A stretch of DNA of 64,000 nucleotides, from the NCBI GenBank assembly GCA_009772895.1, contig WOUP01000003.1, forward strand, positions 310,001 through 374,000, read 5' to 3'. Positions 31,124 through 40,800 of this stretch are shown one piece after another. Position 1 is the stretch's first letter. Each line of letters starts with the position of its first letter. Source of the stretch: Puniceicoccaceae bacterium 5H. GTDB taxonomy: Bacteria; Verrucomicrobiota; Verrucomicrobiia; Opitutales; Oceanipulchritudinaceae. The position numbers and the translations under genes were made by a program. The notes below the pieces were generated by a model. It did no database searches, was not told the DNA's origin, and saw nothing but the letters and a program-made list of their open reading frames with translations.

Positions 31124-33910
31124 TTAGCCGGTCGTGCGCAGGCCGCTGGCAATCGCGTTGACGCAGATCAGCATGTCTTCGAGACAGTTGTCGCGGTCGG
31201 GATCGTTTTCGTCCATATCGCGCCACCGCTTCAACAGGCGAATCTGTTCGCGGTGCAGGCGCTTCAGCGGCCCCTCGCGATATTGCAGCGTCTTGTAAAA
31301 GCGGGGGCGGCGTTCGGGCAGCGGCCGGCCGAACAGAGCGGCCAGGGCCTGGCGCGTCAGTTGGTATTCGTCCAGAATCGTGCCCAGCAGGCGCTCCCGC
31401 ACATCGCCTTCCTTCACCAGGCTGGCGTAGGCATACATCTGCTCGGTATCGGCGCTCGTGGCGCTCGATTCGAGATTGTAAAACAGGTAGCGCAGCAGCG
31501 GCGTGATCTGCATTTCCTCGCGCAGGCGCATGTAGCACGAGCGGTGGTTTTGCTGCAGGTGGTTCAGCGCCGTCCCGACTCCGAACCAGCCGGGCAGGTA
31601 AAAGCGCGCCTGATTCCAGCTGAAGACCCAGGGGATCGCGCGCAGGTCGTCGAGGCTCTGCTGGCCCCGGCGGCGGCTGGGGCGCGAGCCGATGCGGCTG
31701 TGCTCGAGCACGTCGATCGGCGTGGCCTGGCGGTAAAAGGTGAGGAAGTCCTTGTCTTCGAGCAGCTGACGGTAGCGCTTGGTGGAGGCTTCGGCCAGTT
31801 GGTCGAGCGCTTCCACCAATGGGCTGGAAAGGTCGTGTTTGGCCGTGTCCATACCCGTGCCGACGGCGCCCGCCATCAACAGCTCGAGGTGGTAGGCCGC
31901 CGAGCGCAGGTTGTTGTACTTCTGGCCGATCACCTCGCCCTGCTCCGTCACCCGGATGCCGGAGTTGAGGCTGCCGAGCGCCAACGCCTCCATAAAGCGG
32001 TGGGTCGGACCCGCACCACGGCTGATCGTGCCGCCACGGCCGTGGAAAAACTGGATGTCGACCGAGGCCTCCTGACCCACCGCGAGGATGCGCTCCTGGG
32101 CCTGACGCAGCGCCCAGGCACTGGCGATGATGCCGGCGTCCTTGTTGCTGTCGCTGTAGCCGAGCATGATCATCTGGTGCGGGCCATGGGGGGCTTCAGG
32201 CGCGTCGCCGAGGTCCCAGTCTTCGCTGGAAATCGCTTCGTCGTAGACGCGGTGATGGATCGCGAGGGAGCGTTCGGTGATGGGGTGGGCGAGGAAGCTC
32301 GCCACCACGCCCGGCGAACGCTGGAGGTCGTCCAGCGTCTCGAATAGAGGCACCACGGGCAGCACGCAGGCCAGGCCTCCATCGATCACCCGCGTGAGGC
32401 CGGCTTCACGTGCCAGCAGGTAGACGACGAGCAGGTCGGAGACGTCGCGCGTCATGCTGACGATGACCGCACCCAGGCCACCGCGCCCGTATTTGCGCAC
32501 GTGGCGCGCGGCAACCTGGAGGGCGCCGACCGCGGCAGCCGCTTCGGCGCCGGCGGATTCGGGCCGGTTGGTAAAGGGGCGGGGCGACTGCAGCTCGTGC
32601 TCGAGGAACTCGCGGCGTTTGGCTTCCGGCCAGTCGGGGAATTCGTCGGCGCCCTCGAGATCGGCGGCTTTCATCAGCTGGCTGATCGCACGGTCGTGGA
32701 ATGCGCTGTTCTGGCGGATGTCGAGCGAGGCGAGGTGAAAGCCGAAGGTTTCGATCGCGCGCTGCACTGGCCGGACGTATTCCTGCACCAACGCGTGGGC
32801 ACCGACGTGCAACAGGCTTTCACGCAGGATCATCAGGTCGGCGCGCAACTCGAGCGGGAAGCGGTAGCCTCCCTCGTTATCGCCGCGATGCGTGGCCTCA
32901 AGGCGGCTGCGCAACAGGCGCACGTAGCGCTTCCAGGGTTCGGCGATTTCTTCGGGGCGCGGTTCGGGTCGCTCGCCCAGCAGCTTGGAGAGCTCCAGCG
33001 TGCGGTCCTCGAGTTCCTGCGTGGTGGATTGCAGGCGCCAGGAGAGGCCGAGCGCGCTGTGCAGCTCTGCCAGCATGCCGTCGAGCACCTCGAGCGCGCC
33101 CTCACGCATCTCGCGCAGGGTCTGGTTGGTCACCTTGGGCGTCACTCCCGGGTGGCCGTCGCGGTCACCGCCCACCCAGCTGCCGAAGCGGAGCAGCGGG
33201 TGCGTGTTGGGCTCGCGCAGCACACTGGCGTCGTAGCCGGCTTCTTCCCAGGCAAAGTCGAAACGCGCGTCCAGCTCCTTGAGCACCGGCGGGAAGACCT
33301 CCTTGAGGAAGAAGAGCATGTAGGAGCGCTCGGAGTCGACGTTGGGCTTCTGGTAAAAGATTTCGCCCGTGCGCCACAGGCATTCCAGCGTGGCGCACAG
33401 ATCGCGGCGCCACTTGCGCTTTTCAAAGTCGGTCAGCACCCCGTTCGCGCGCTCATGCATCAGCTGAAACAGCTCGCGGTGCTGGTCCAGCACCGTCCAG
33501 CGCTTGGCCTCGGTCGGGTGCCCCGTCAACACAGGTTCGACCACGGCCTGGCGGCAGCGGTGGATAATGTCGATCTGGTTGACGCCCTGATCGCTGAGCT
33601 TTTTCAGCCAATAGCCCCAGCGGCCCGGCTCGGCTGATACGCCTTCTTCCCGTTCGCGTCGGCGGGCCACCTGGTGGGCCGTGTGCTCTTCTACCAGATT
33701 GAGCAGCTGGAAGATCAGGGAAATGGTCTGGGCCGCGCCGTCCGGCAGGTTCTGGGTCTCGTCCAGCGAGCCCGGGTTGCGCACCAGTCGGGCGAGTTCG
33801 GGCTCGCCGATGCGACGCAATACTTCAGCCAAGGCTTCGCACAACTCCACATAGAGCGTGTCAATCTGTTCAAAGCCTTCAGTTAGAAAATCATCAAAAC
33901 TATTGGACAT
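31124..33910 (-). CDS. ppc: Phosphoenolpyruvate carboxylase
   Basis: LTGHPTEAKRWTVL, GGDRDGHPGVT, MLGYSDSNKDAGIIAS, FFHGRGGTISRGAGPTH, C-terminal IASGLRTTG. Confidence 0.93.
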   Translation of the reverse strand: MSNSFDDFLTEGFEQIDTLYVELCEALAEVLRRIGEPELARLVRNPGSLDETQNLPDGAAQTISLIFQLLNLVEEHTAHQVARRREREEGVSAEPGRWGYWLKKLSDQGVNQIDIIHRCRQAVVEPVLTGHPTEAKRWTVLDQHRELFQLMHERANGVLTDFEKRKWRRDLCATLECLWRTGEIFYQKPNVDSERSYMLFFLKEVFPPVLKELDARFDFAWEEAGYDASVLREPNTHPLLRFGSWVGGDRDGHPGVTPKVTNQTLREMREGALEVLDGMLAELHSALGLSWRLQSTTQELEDRTLELSKLLGERPEPRPEEIAEPWKRYVRLLRSRLEATHRGDNEGGYRFPLELRADLMILRESLLHVGAHALVQEYVRPVQRAIETFGFHLASLDIRQNSAFHDRAISQLMKAADLEGADEFPDWPEAKRREFLEHELQSPRPFTNRPESAGAEAAAAVGALQVAARHVRKYGRGGLGAVIVSMTRDVSDLLVVYLLAREAGLTRVIDGGLACVLPVVPLFETLDDLQRSPGVVASFLAHPITERSLAIHHRVYDEAISSEDWDLGDAPEAPHGPHQMIMLGYSDSNKDAGIIASAWALRQAQERILAVGQEASVDIQFFHGRGGTISRGAGPTHRFMEALALGSLNSGIRVTEQGEVIGQKYNNLRSAAYHLELLMAGAVGTGMDTAKHDLSSPLVEALDQLAEASTKRYRQLLEDKDFLTFYRQATPIDVLEHSRIGSRPSRRRGQQSLDDLRAIPWVFSWNQARFYLPGWFGVGTALNHLQQNHRSCYMRLREEMQITPLLRYLFYNLESSATSADTEQMYAYASLVKEGDVRERLLGTILDEYQLTRQALAALFGRPLPERRPRFYKTLQYREGPLKRLHREQIRLLKRWRDMDENDPDRDNCLEDMLICVNAIASGLRTTG

Positions 33911-34123
33911 ACCAGAGAGGGGTAAAGCGAGAGACGTCTACGCGTAGGCCCTTTTGCATACCGAACGCGACTTTGGAGCAAGGTCAAACCTCGCGGGCGG
34001 TCTTTGTTCCGCTTCGATAGGGCGACAAAATTTTCCCGACTGTCAGATCGGGAGTCAAGTCGAGGCGCGATTTTAGGATAATAATTATTGGCAGTGGCGC
34101 GTATTGCGGGTGAAATCGAGGCC

Positions 34124-35032
34124 ATGACGTCCGCCGTGCTTCGCTTCCCGCTCCAGCTGGTCTTTTGGCTGGGAATCCTCATTCCCGTTCAGGCCGCATT
34201 TGAACCTCCCGAGGTGCCGACGGGTTGGCGCTACCATCATGATCTGGAGATCGGCCAAGTGGGGGACTACGTGCTGCGCATGGAGCTGCTCGCGCCGGAG
34301 CACGCACCGGAAGCGGCACTGCCGGCGCTCGTCTACATCCACGGCGGGGGCTGGAACCACGGCAGCAAGGATGACCAGGCGCGACGCCTCGCAGGCATTG
34401 CGCGCCGGGGCTACGTCGCCGCGGCGATCACCTACCGCTTCGCGCCCGAGCATACCTATCCGGCCCAGATCGAAGACGTGCAGGCGGCGATCCGCTTTCT
34501 GAAGGCCCATGCGAGTGCCTACCACCTGGACCCGTCACGCATCAACTTGTGGGGCACGTCGGCGGGCGGGCACCTCGCCTCCCTGGCAGGCACCGCCGCC
34601 AACGACGTGGATTACGCGACGCACGGCCTCTGGCCCGATGAAGATGCGCACGTGTTTGCGGTGGTCGATTTCTCGGGCCCCAACAGCAACTTCCTGGCGT
34701 TTCCCGCTGCGCGGGCGGGCAGCCTGACGGCTTTTCTGGGGGCACCCGCGCAGTCGGAGCCGGCGCGAGCGCGTGAAGCGATGCCGATCACGCACGTCGA
34801 TGCGGACGATCCGCCCTTTTTTGTCGCCCACGGCACCGCCGACTCCATCGTCCCGATCCAGTGCAGCCGCGACTTTGTGGATGCACTGCAAGCGGCGGGT
34901 GGACACGTCGAATACCACGAGATGGAAGGCAGCGGGCATGGCTTCTCTCACACGCACCCGGAGGCGCAGGATCTCGCCTACGCCTTTTTGCAGCGCCTCA
35001 ACTTTCCCGAGCGTTCCGCCTCTCAGCCGTAG
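34124..35032 (+). CDS. Alpha/beta hydrolase (esterase/lipase)
   Basis: YIHGGGWNHGSK oxyanion motif, INLWGTSAGGHLASL nucleophile elbow, HGTADSIVPI; signal-like N-terminus. Confidence 0.88.
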   Translation: MTSAVLRFPLQLVFWLGILIPVQAAFEPPEVPTGWRYHHDLEIGQVGDYVLRMELLAPEHAPEAALPALVYIHGGGWNHGSKDDQARRLAGIARRGYVAAAITYRFAPEHTYPAQIEDVQAAIRFLKAHASAYHLDPSRINLWGTSAGGHLASLAGTAANDVDYATHGLWPDEDAHVFAVVDFSGPNSNFLAFPAARAGSLTAFLGAPAQSEPARAREAMPITHVDADDPPFFVAHGTADSIVPIQCSRDFVDALQAAGGHVEYHEMEGSGHGFSHTHPEAQDLAYAFLQRLNFPERSASQP

Positions 35033-35037
35033 CAGGG

Positions 35038-35778
35038 CTAGCGGCTGTGGTTGGCGTATTCGCGCAACTCGTTGGCCGCCTGCTGGTAGACCTCGCGCTT
35101 CAGGGCGAGCACCATCTTGTCGTGGCTGACCTCGCGGTTCATGCGGGCGCTGATGCTGGCGCCGTCCACCGGATCGGGTTCGATCATCATCCAGTTGCCG
35201 GATTCGACGTCGATCACCGCCAGCTTCACGCGGATGCGCATGTGCTTGGTTTCATCGGGTATCATGTAGCCGACGAAAGGCAGCCAGCTGGCCGTGGCGG
35301 TCGCTTCCTTTTGCTTCGTGCTGTCGACAAGGCCCCAGTAGACGACGATCGTCTCGATACCGCCGCGTGCCGCCGCCAGGCGCAGGCGTTGATGCAGTGG
35401 GGCATTGGTCGTCTGCTGGCCGTTGACCTGTACGTCCGGGCGACCGGAGAACGGCTCCAGACTGAAATACTGGCTCATGGCTTCGACCATTTCCGGATCG
35501 GGCAACATCGCGCCGCTCTGGATGAGCAGGATCTTTTGGCCCACCTGCATCTCCGGGTTCTCGTGATGCTTCAGGGCGTCGTGGATCATGTCGTCCGTGA
35601 TCTCGCGGTCCTCGAGATTGACCCCCAGCACGTCCCATTGCTCCAGCTCGCCTCGGTAGAGCTCACCACCGTGGCGGCCACCATAGGGGCCTTCATAGCC
35701 GGAATTGGAGATGGATGTAGTGGTGCAGCCGGCCAGGAACAGCGCGGCACTCAGGCAGAACAGCAACGACAGCTTCAT
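35038..35778 (-). CDS. Conserved hypothetical lipoprotein
   Basis: MKLSLLFCLSAALFLAGC lipobox; start 35778. Confidence 0.75.
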   Translation of the reverse strand: MKLSLLFCLSAALFLAGCTTTSISNSGYEGPYGGRHGGELYRGELEQWDVLGVNLEDREITDDMIHDALKHHENPEMQVGQKILLIQSGAMLPDPEMVEAMSQYFSLEPFSGRPDVQVNGQQTTNAPLHQRLRLAAARGGIETIVVYWGLVDSTKQKEATATASWLPFVGYMIPDETKHMRIRVKLAVIDVESGNWMMIEPDPVDGASISARMNREVSHDKMVLALKREVYQQAANELREYANHSR

Positions 35779-35809
35779 CCCGTGATGCTGCGTGGCAAAA
35801 ACACGTTGG

Positions 35810-37718
35810 TCAATCCTTTGGAATCTCTTCCAGTCGATGGATGACCGTGCCTGCACTGAGCACTTCCGGCAGCTGCATCGGCTGGTCGAGGCCGGGCGCG
35901 TAAATGAGGTTGAACGGCACTGCGGAACGGCCGAAGGATGCCAGCGCCTCCGTGATTTCCGGATCGGCATTGGTCCAGTCGGCCTTCAAGGCCACGATGT
36001 CGCGATCCGCGAACTCGCGCCGCACCTCGTCTGAGCCGAAGACCAGCTTTTTGTTGCTCTGGCAGGTCACACACCAGCGCGCCGTAAAGTCCACGTAGAC
36101 GATCTTGCCCTCTTCGGCCAGTTGCTCGGCCTTGCCCGGCTCCCACTTTTGCCACTCGACCAGCGGCGCGTCGCTATCGCCAGCACTGAGGGCCGGAGAG
36201 GGGTAGGCCCAGGCCAGCGCGCCCACGATGAGCAGGGCCGCGATGCCGTAGGCCGGGTAGCGCACCTGCTTGGGCTTGTGGTACGCCCCGTAGCGTCCAT
36301 ACGCCCAAAGCGCGAGCGCCACCACCACTAGGGCCAGCAGCACCTCCAGCAGCGCATCCGGCGTAAAGCCCGCATCTTCGGTCAACTGGCCCGCCAATAC
36401 CCAGAGCAGGAAGGCGACCGTCGCGTAGAGCAGGAACGCCATGAACTGCTTGAACGTCTCCATCCAGGCTCCCGGGCGAGGCAGCTTGTTGACCAGCCCG
36501 GGGAAGGCGCTCAGCAACAAATAGGGCAGGGCGAGGCCGAGACCGATGGCCGTAAAGACGACGAAGGCCGGCAGTGCGGGCAGGGCCAGAGCACCGCCGA
36601 GCGCCGGAGCGAGGAAGGGGGCCGCGCAAGGCGTGGCCACGACGGTCGCCAGCACACCGCTGAAGAACGAGCCCGTGCAGCACCACCTTGTTGCGCGCTT
36701 CGCCCGCCTGATTGACGAAGCCCATCACCTTGAGCCCGAGCACCGGAAAGACGCACGGCATCAGGTTGAGAATCAGACCGCCGAGGAAGGCAAACCCGAT
36801 CAGCACGGGCAAGGACTTCGGCCCGTCGCCGGGGGTTGAGGGCGTAGCGGTTGCATGGGTGGCCACGCCGGCAAAGGCGGCGGGCGCTTCCGTCTCGAGC
36901 GGCACATCCACCTGCCAGCCCTCCTGGTGCAATGCCTGCCCGTCACCCAGGGCGAGCACGCCCTGCAAGCGCTCGACTTCGCCCACGCCCGCCGGATCGA
37001 CCGTGTAGCTCAGGAGCGTGCCATCAGGTCGGGCGGGTTGCTGGTCCGCTTCCAGCGCCGGCGTGAGGAACTTCTGCCCGTCGAAGAAATACAAATGCTT
37101 CGGCAAGTCGCCGCCGTGCACCCACAGCTTGACGTCATCGCCCGTGCGCCAGGCCGCGAACTCGGCCTCGGGCTTCTTGGGCAGGTGCGCGCGCGTTTGT
37201 TTCAGCCGCTGGGCCACCCCCTCGTTAACGGCTGGCGGAGCGTCCTTGACCGGCAGGCGCAGCGACACCTCTGCATCGCCCGGGATGCAGACCTCCTTGC
37301 ACATCAGCCAGCCCGCCTTGGCCTGCAGCGTCACGGTCTCGCCCGGCTGGAGGTCGTCGGGCGGGGTCAGCGTTACCGGCAGCAGCACGGTATCTTCGTA
37401 GACGTATTCCACGAGGCCGCCGAAATCCATCGCCATCGGCACCGGCCATTGCAGCGCGCCCGCCTGCCAGCCCTCGGGCAGCTCCCAATCGAGGCTCGTG
37501 GCGTAGCCGGTGGTGGAGCTGCGCCAGTAGGTGTGCCAGTGGTCGAAGTGGTCGAGCTCAAGCGCCACGGTAAAGGGCTGGCCCGGCTGGATGGTTTCAA
37601 CCTCGGAGACCAGGCGCGCGTTGACCGGATTGTCGTTGCTCAGGGGCGCTGCGGGCAGGCGACCGGCGAAGGTCAGCAAAAAGAGGATGATGGGCAGGGC
37701 GTGCTTACTCCGGGGCAT
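35810..37718 (-). pseudogene. DsbD-like thiol:disulfide interchange protein, apparently disrupted by internal deletion/frameshift near 36663-36680
   Basis: ORF 36174-37718 carries signal peptide, periplasmic domain and first TM (LNLMPCVFPVLGLKVMGFV), then leaves frame; ORF 35810-36655 resumes with VVATPCAAPFLAPALGGAL, later TMs and thioredoxin motif WCVTC. Confidence 0.8.
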
Positions 37719-37868
37719 ATGGGTCTAGGAAGGCTGAAGAAGGCGATTTATTCCAGTTCGATTGCGGCGGGCGGAAGCGCGAGCGTTTGCGCGGTCTGGA
37801 TACCTGTGCATTTTCATTAAGAAAGTCGCTTCTGCCGCGTTTCCTTCCTAGAACTTTACGAGCTTTCT

Positions 37869-40800
37869 ATGTGTTACCGCCATCCTTCAGGTCATTTTTT
37901 CCGGTATTTGCTACTTCTTTGCTTGTTCGCCTCTAACGTTAGCGTTAGGGCTCAGGCGGAAGGAGCTAACGCCCCGGCTGTGACGACCGCGACGGTTCGT
38001 TCGGCGACGGCGGCAGATTTCTCAACCGTGATCGACGAAGCCAGAAAAGCGATCGACGAGGGCCTCTTTGCCGACGCCCGCGATAAACTGGAAACCGCTT
38101 TCTCTCGCCTGGGGGAGGGCGAAAAGGCCCCGCCGGAAGCGCGCTACCTCTACGGGCAGGCGCTGTTGGGCACGCTCTCGCCCAGTGATCCGGTGGATCA
38201 GGCGCGCCTGGAGCAGTTGCAGACGGAACTTCAGGCCCTGGCGGACGAATTGAAGCCGACCGACGGCAGCCGCCCGGAGCCGCTCTGGGCTCAGGTGGAG
38301 GCGTTGCTGGGGTGGAGCTATGAGGACAGCCCGACGGACGAGCAGACCGGCAAAGCCTATTTTCGACGGGCGCTCGAGTATTGGGCCAGCTCCGTCGAGG
38401 TTGACGAGGCGCGGCAGGAATACCTCGATCTGGTGCTGGCGCTGGCCGAGCCAGATGGTGATGGCCTGGACTGGGCGTTTTCCACCTACGGCGAACGCCA
38501 GTGGCTGGAGAATGCGGTCAAGATCGCGCAAACGCCGGAGGAGAAGTCCCGCACGCAGTTTTTGCTCGCCGAGTGGTATGGGCGCTTCCAGTCAGACAGC
38601 ACCGCGCGCCTGCGGCAGGGCGACCTGTTGGAGGCGGTGGTGAAGCTGGGCAAAGGGCCGTATCACGAGCAGGCGCTCTATGCGCTGGCTCAATGGAACA
38701 ACCATTACGGCCATCTGAGCTACGACGACCGCGGCCAGACGCAGTTCCAGGCCAATTACGCCCGCACGGTGGAGCTGCTGCGCCAGTTGGTGGACGCGTA
38801 TCCGGAGGGTGAGGGCCGCTACACCCGGCAAGCCCGTTCGCAACTGGAAAACCTGACCAAGCCCCAGCTCGACGTCTTTGTGCGCCACACGTTTCGCCCG
38901 GAGACGGAGGTGTTTTTTGGCCTCAACTGGCGCAATGTGAGCGGGGCCGAAGTGCAGGTGTTTCCGACGGATCTGCTGGCCGACGAGCCGATGGTGCCGT
39001 CTGGGCCAGCGGTGTTTTCGCAAAAGCTGGAACAGCAGCCCGAGCGCCCGCACTACAACGTGTCGCGGCAGGTGCGCCTGCCGGTGGAGCTGCCGCGAGG
39101 CGCCTATGTGGTCGTGGCCACGGCGGCCGGGATCACGCGCAAGGACCTGATTTTGGTCACCGACCTCTCCATCGTGGTGAAAAAGGACGACCACCAGCTG
39201 CTGGCCTACGTGGCGGATGCGGAGACCGGCGCGCCCGTGCCGGAAGCCAACGTGGAGCTGCGCTGGGGCTGGGAGGAAAACCGGATGGACCCGGACGAAA
39301 CCTCCAGGCCGGGCAAGCACCGGCTGAGCGCGGTCACTAACGCCAACGGCATTGTGCGCTGGACCAACCTGGACCGCATCTTCAAGGAAGGCCAGTCGGG
39401 GGAATCGCGGCTGCTGCGCTGGCAGGTCGTGGCCCGTAAGGAAGCGCGTCAGGCCGTGGGCGAAAGCCAGGAATACCGGCCCTATCGCGTGGATGAGAAC
39501 GAGGGCCGTCCGGTTCACTTCGTCTACGCCGAGCGCCCGATCTACCGCCCGGGCGAGACGGCGCACTGGCGCGTCGTGAGCCGGGTGCGGGAACCCGACG
39601 GCAGCTATCAGACCCCCGCGGGCGAGAAAATGACCTACGAGCTGAGCGATCCGCAGGGTCAGGTGGTCCAGCAGGGTGGCTTTTCGCTCGACCGCTTCGG
39701 CACGGCCGCGCTGGACTTTGCGTTGCCGAAAGAGGCAGGGCTGGGGGCCTACAACCTGCACGTGATGCAGGCGAACGAGCGCTACGGCCGCTATTTCAAC
39801 CTGTTTCAGGTCGAGGAGTTTCGTGCCCCGGAATACCGGGTGGACGTCCAGCTGGGCCAAAACGACGACTCTGGCGCGGTCTTGATCGAACCAGGCCAGG
39901 AGGTGCAGGGCGACGTGCAGGTCGATTACTATTCCGGCGGCGCAGTCGGCGATGCCGACGTGACGGTGCAGGTGAGCCGCCAGCCCTATTTCCACTGGTT
40001 CATGCCCGAGCGGCGCTACGACTGGCTTTATGACACCATGACGCGTCCTTACTTGCCGCAGGGAGAGCAGGAAGTGGTGGAAAATCTGACCCTGCAGACC
40101 GACTCCCGCGGCCACGCGACCTTTGAATTCGATACGCCCCAGGACATCGATCAGGACTGGCAGTACACGGTGGAGGTGCGCGTGCAGGACCGTTCGCGAC
40201 GGGAGATCGTGCAGCGCCGCACGATCAAGCTCACCCGCCAACCTTACTTTGTGGACCTCGGCACCGCTCATCGGCTCTACCAGCCCGGCGATCAGGTGGA
40301 GGTGACCGTCAAGACGCTCAACGCCAACGACCAACCGGTCTCGATCGAAGGCCAGCTGCGGCTGACGCGCGAACGTTGGCGGCAGATCTACATCCACCGT
40401 CGCAAGGGCAACGAAATCTCAGGTGAAGCCTATCGCCAGCTGCCCGAGCGCGCCCTGATCGGCGCCACGCAGAGTGACTACCGCCTGAAGGAAGAGGGCT
40501 TTGTGACCGAGGAGGTCAAATCCGTCCAGCTGGTGACAGACCGCGAGGGCAAGGCGGTCTACAAGTTCAAGGCGCCGGAGCTGGGCTATTACAACCTGCT
40601 CTGGGTCAGCCCGGGTGCACGCGGCCTCTCGGTGACGGAAGAGTCGCCCTTTTGGGTGGCCAAGCCGGGCGATGTCGCCATCGGCTACCGGCCCGGCGGG
40701 GTGGAGATCATCGTGGACGAGCGTGAGATCAAGGTGGGCGAAAAGCTGCCGGTGTTGATCACCGTGCCCGCGCCCAACCGCACCGTGTTGCTGGTCCGTG

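Noticed and set aside
37931-37958. Repeated taacg/ttagcg words near the A2M start (ctctaacgttagcgttagggctc...gctaacg)
   Set aside because: Lies within the signal-peptide coding region and is short; no evidence for a functional repeat
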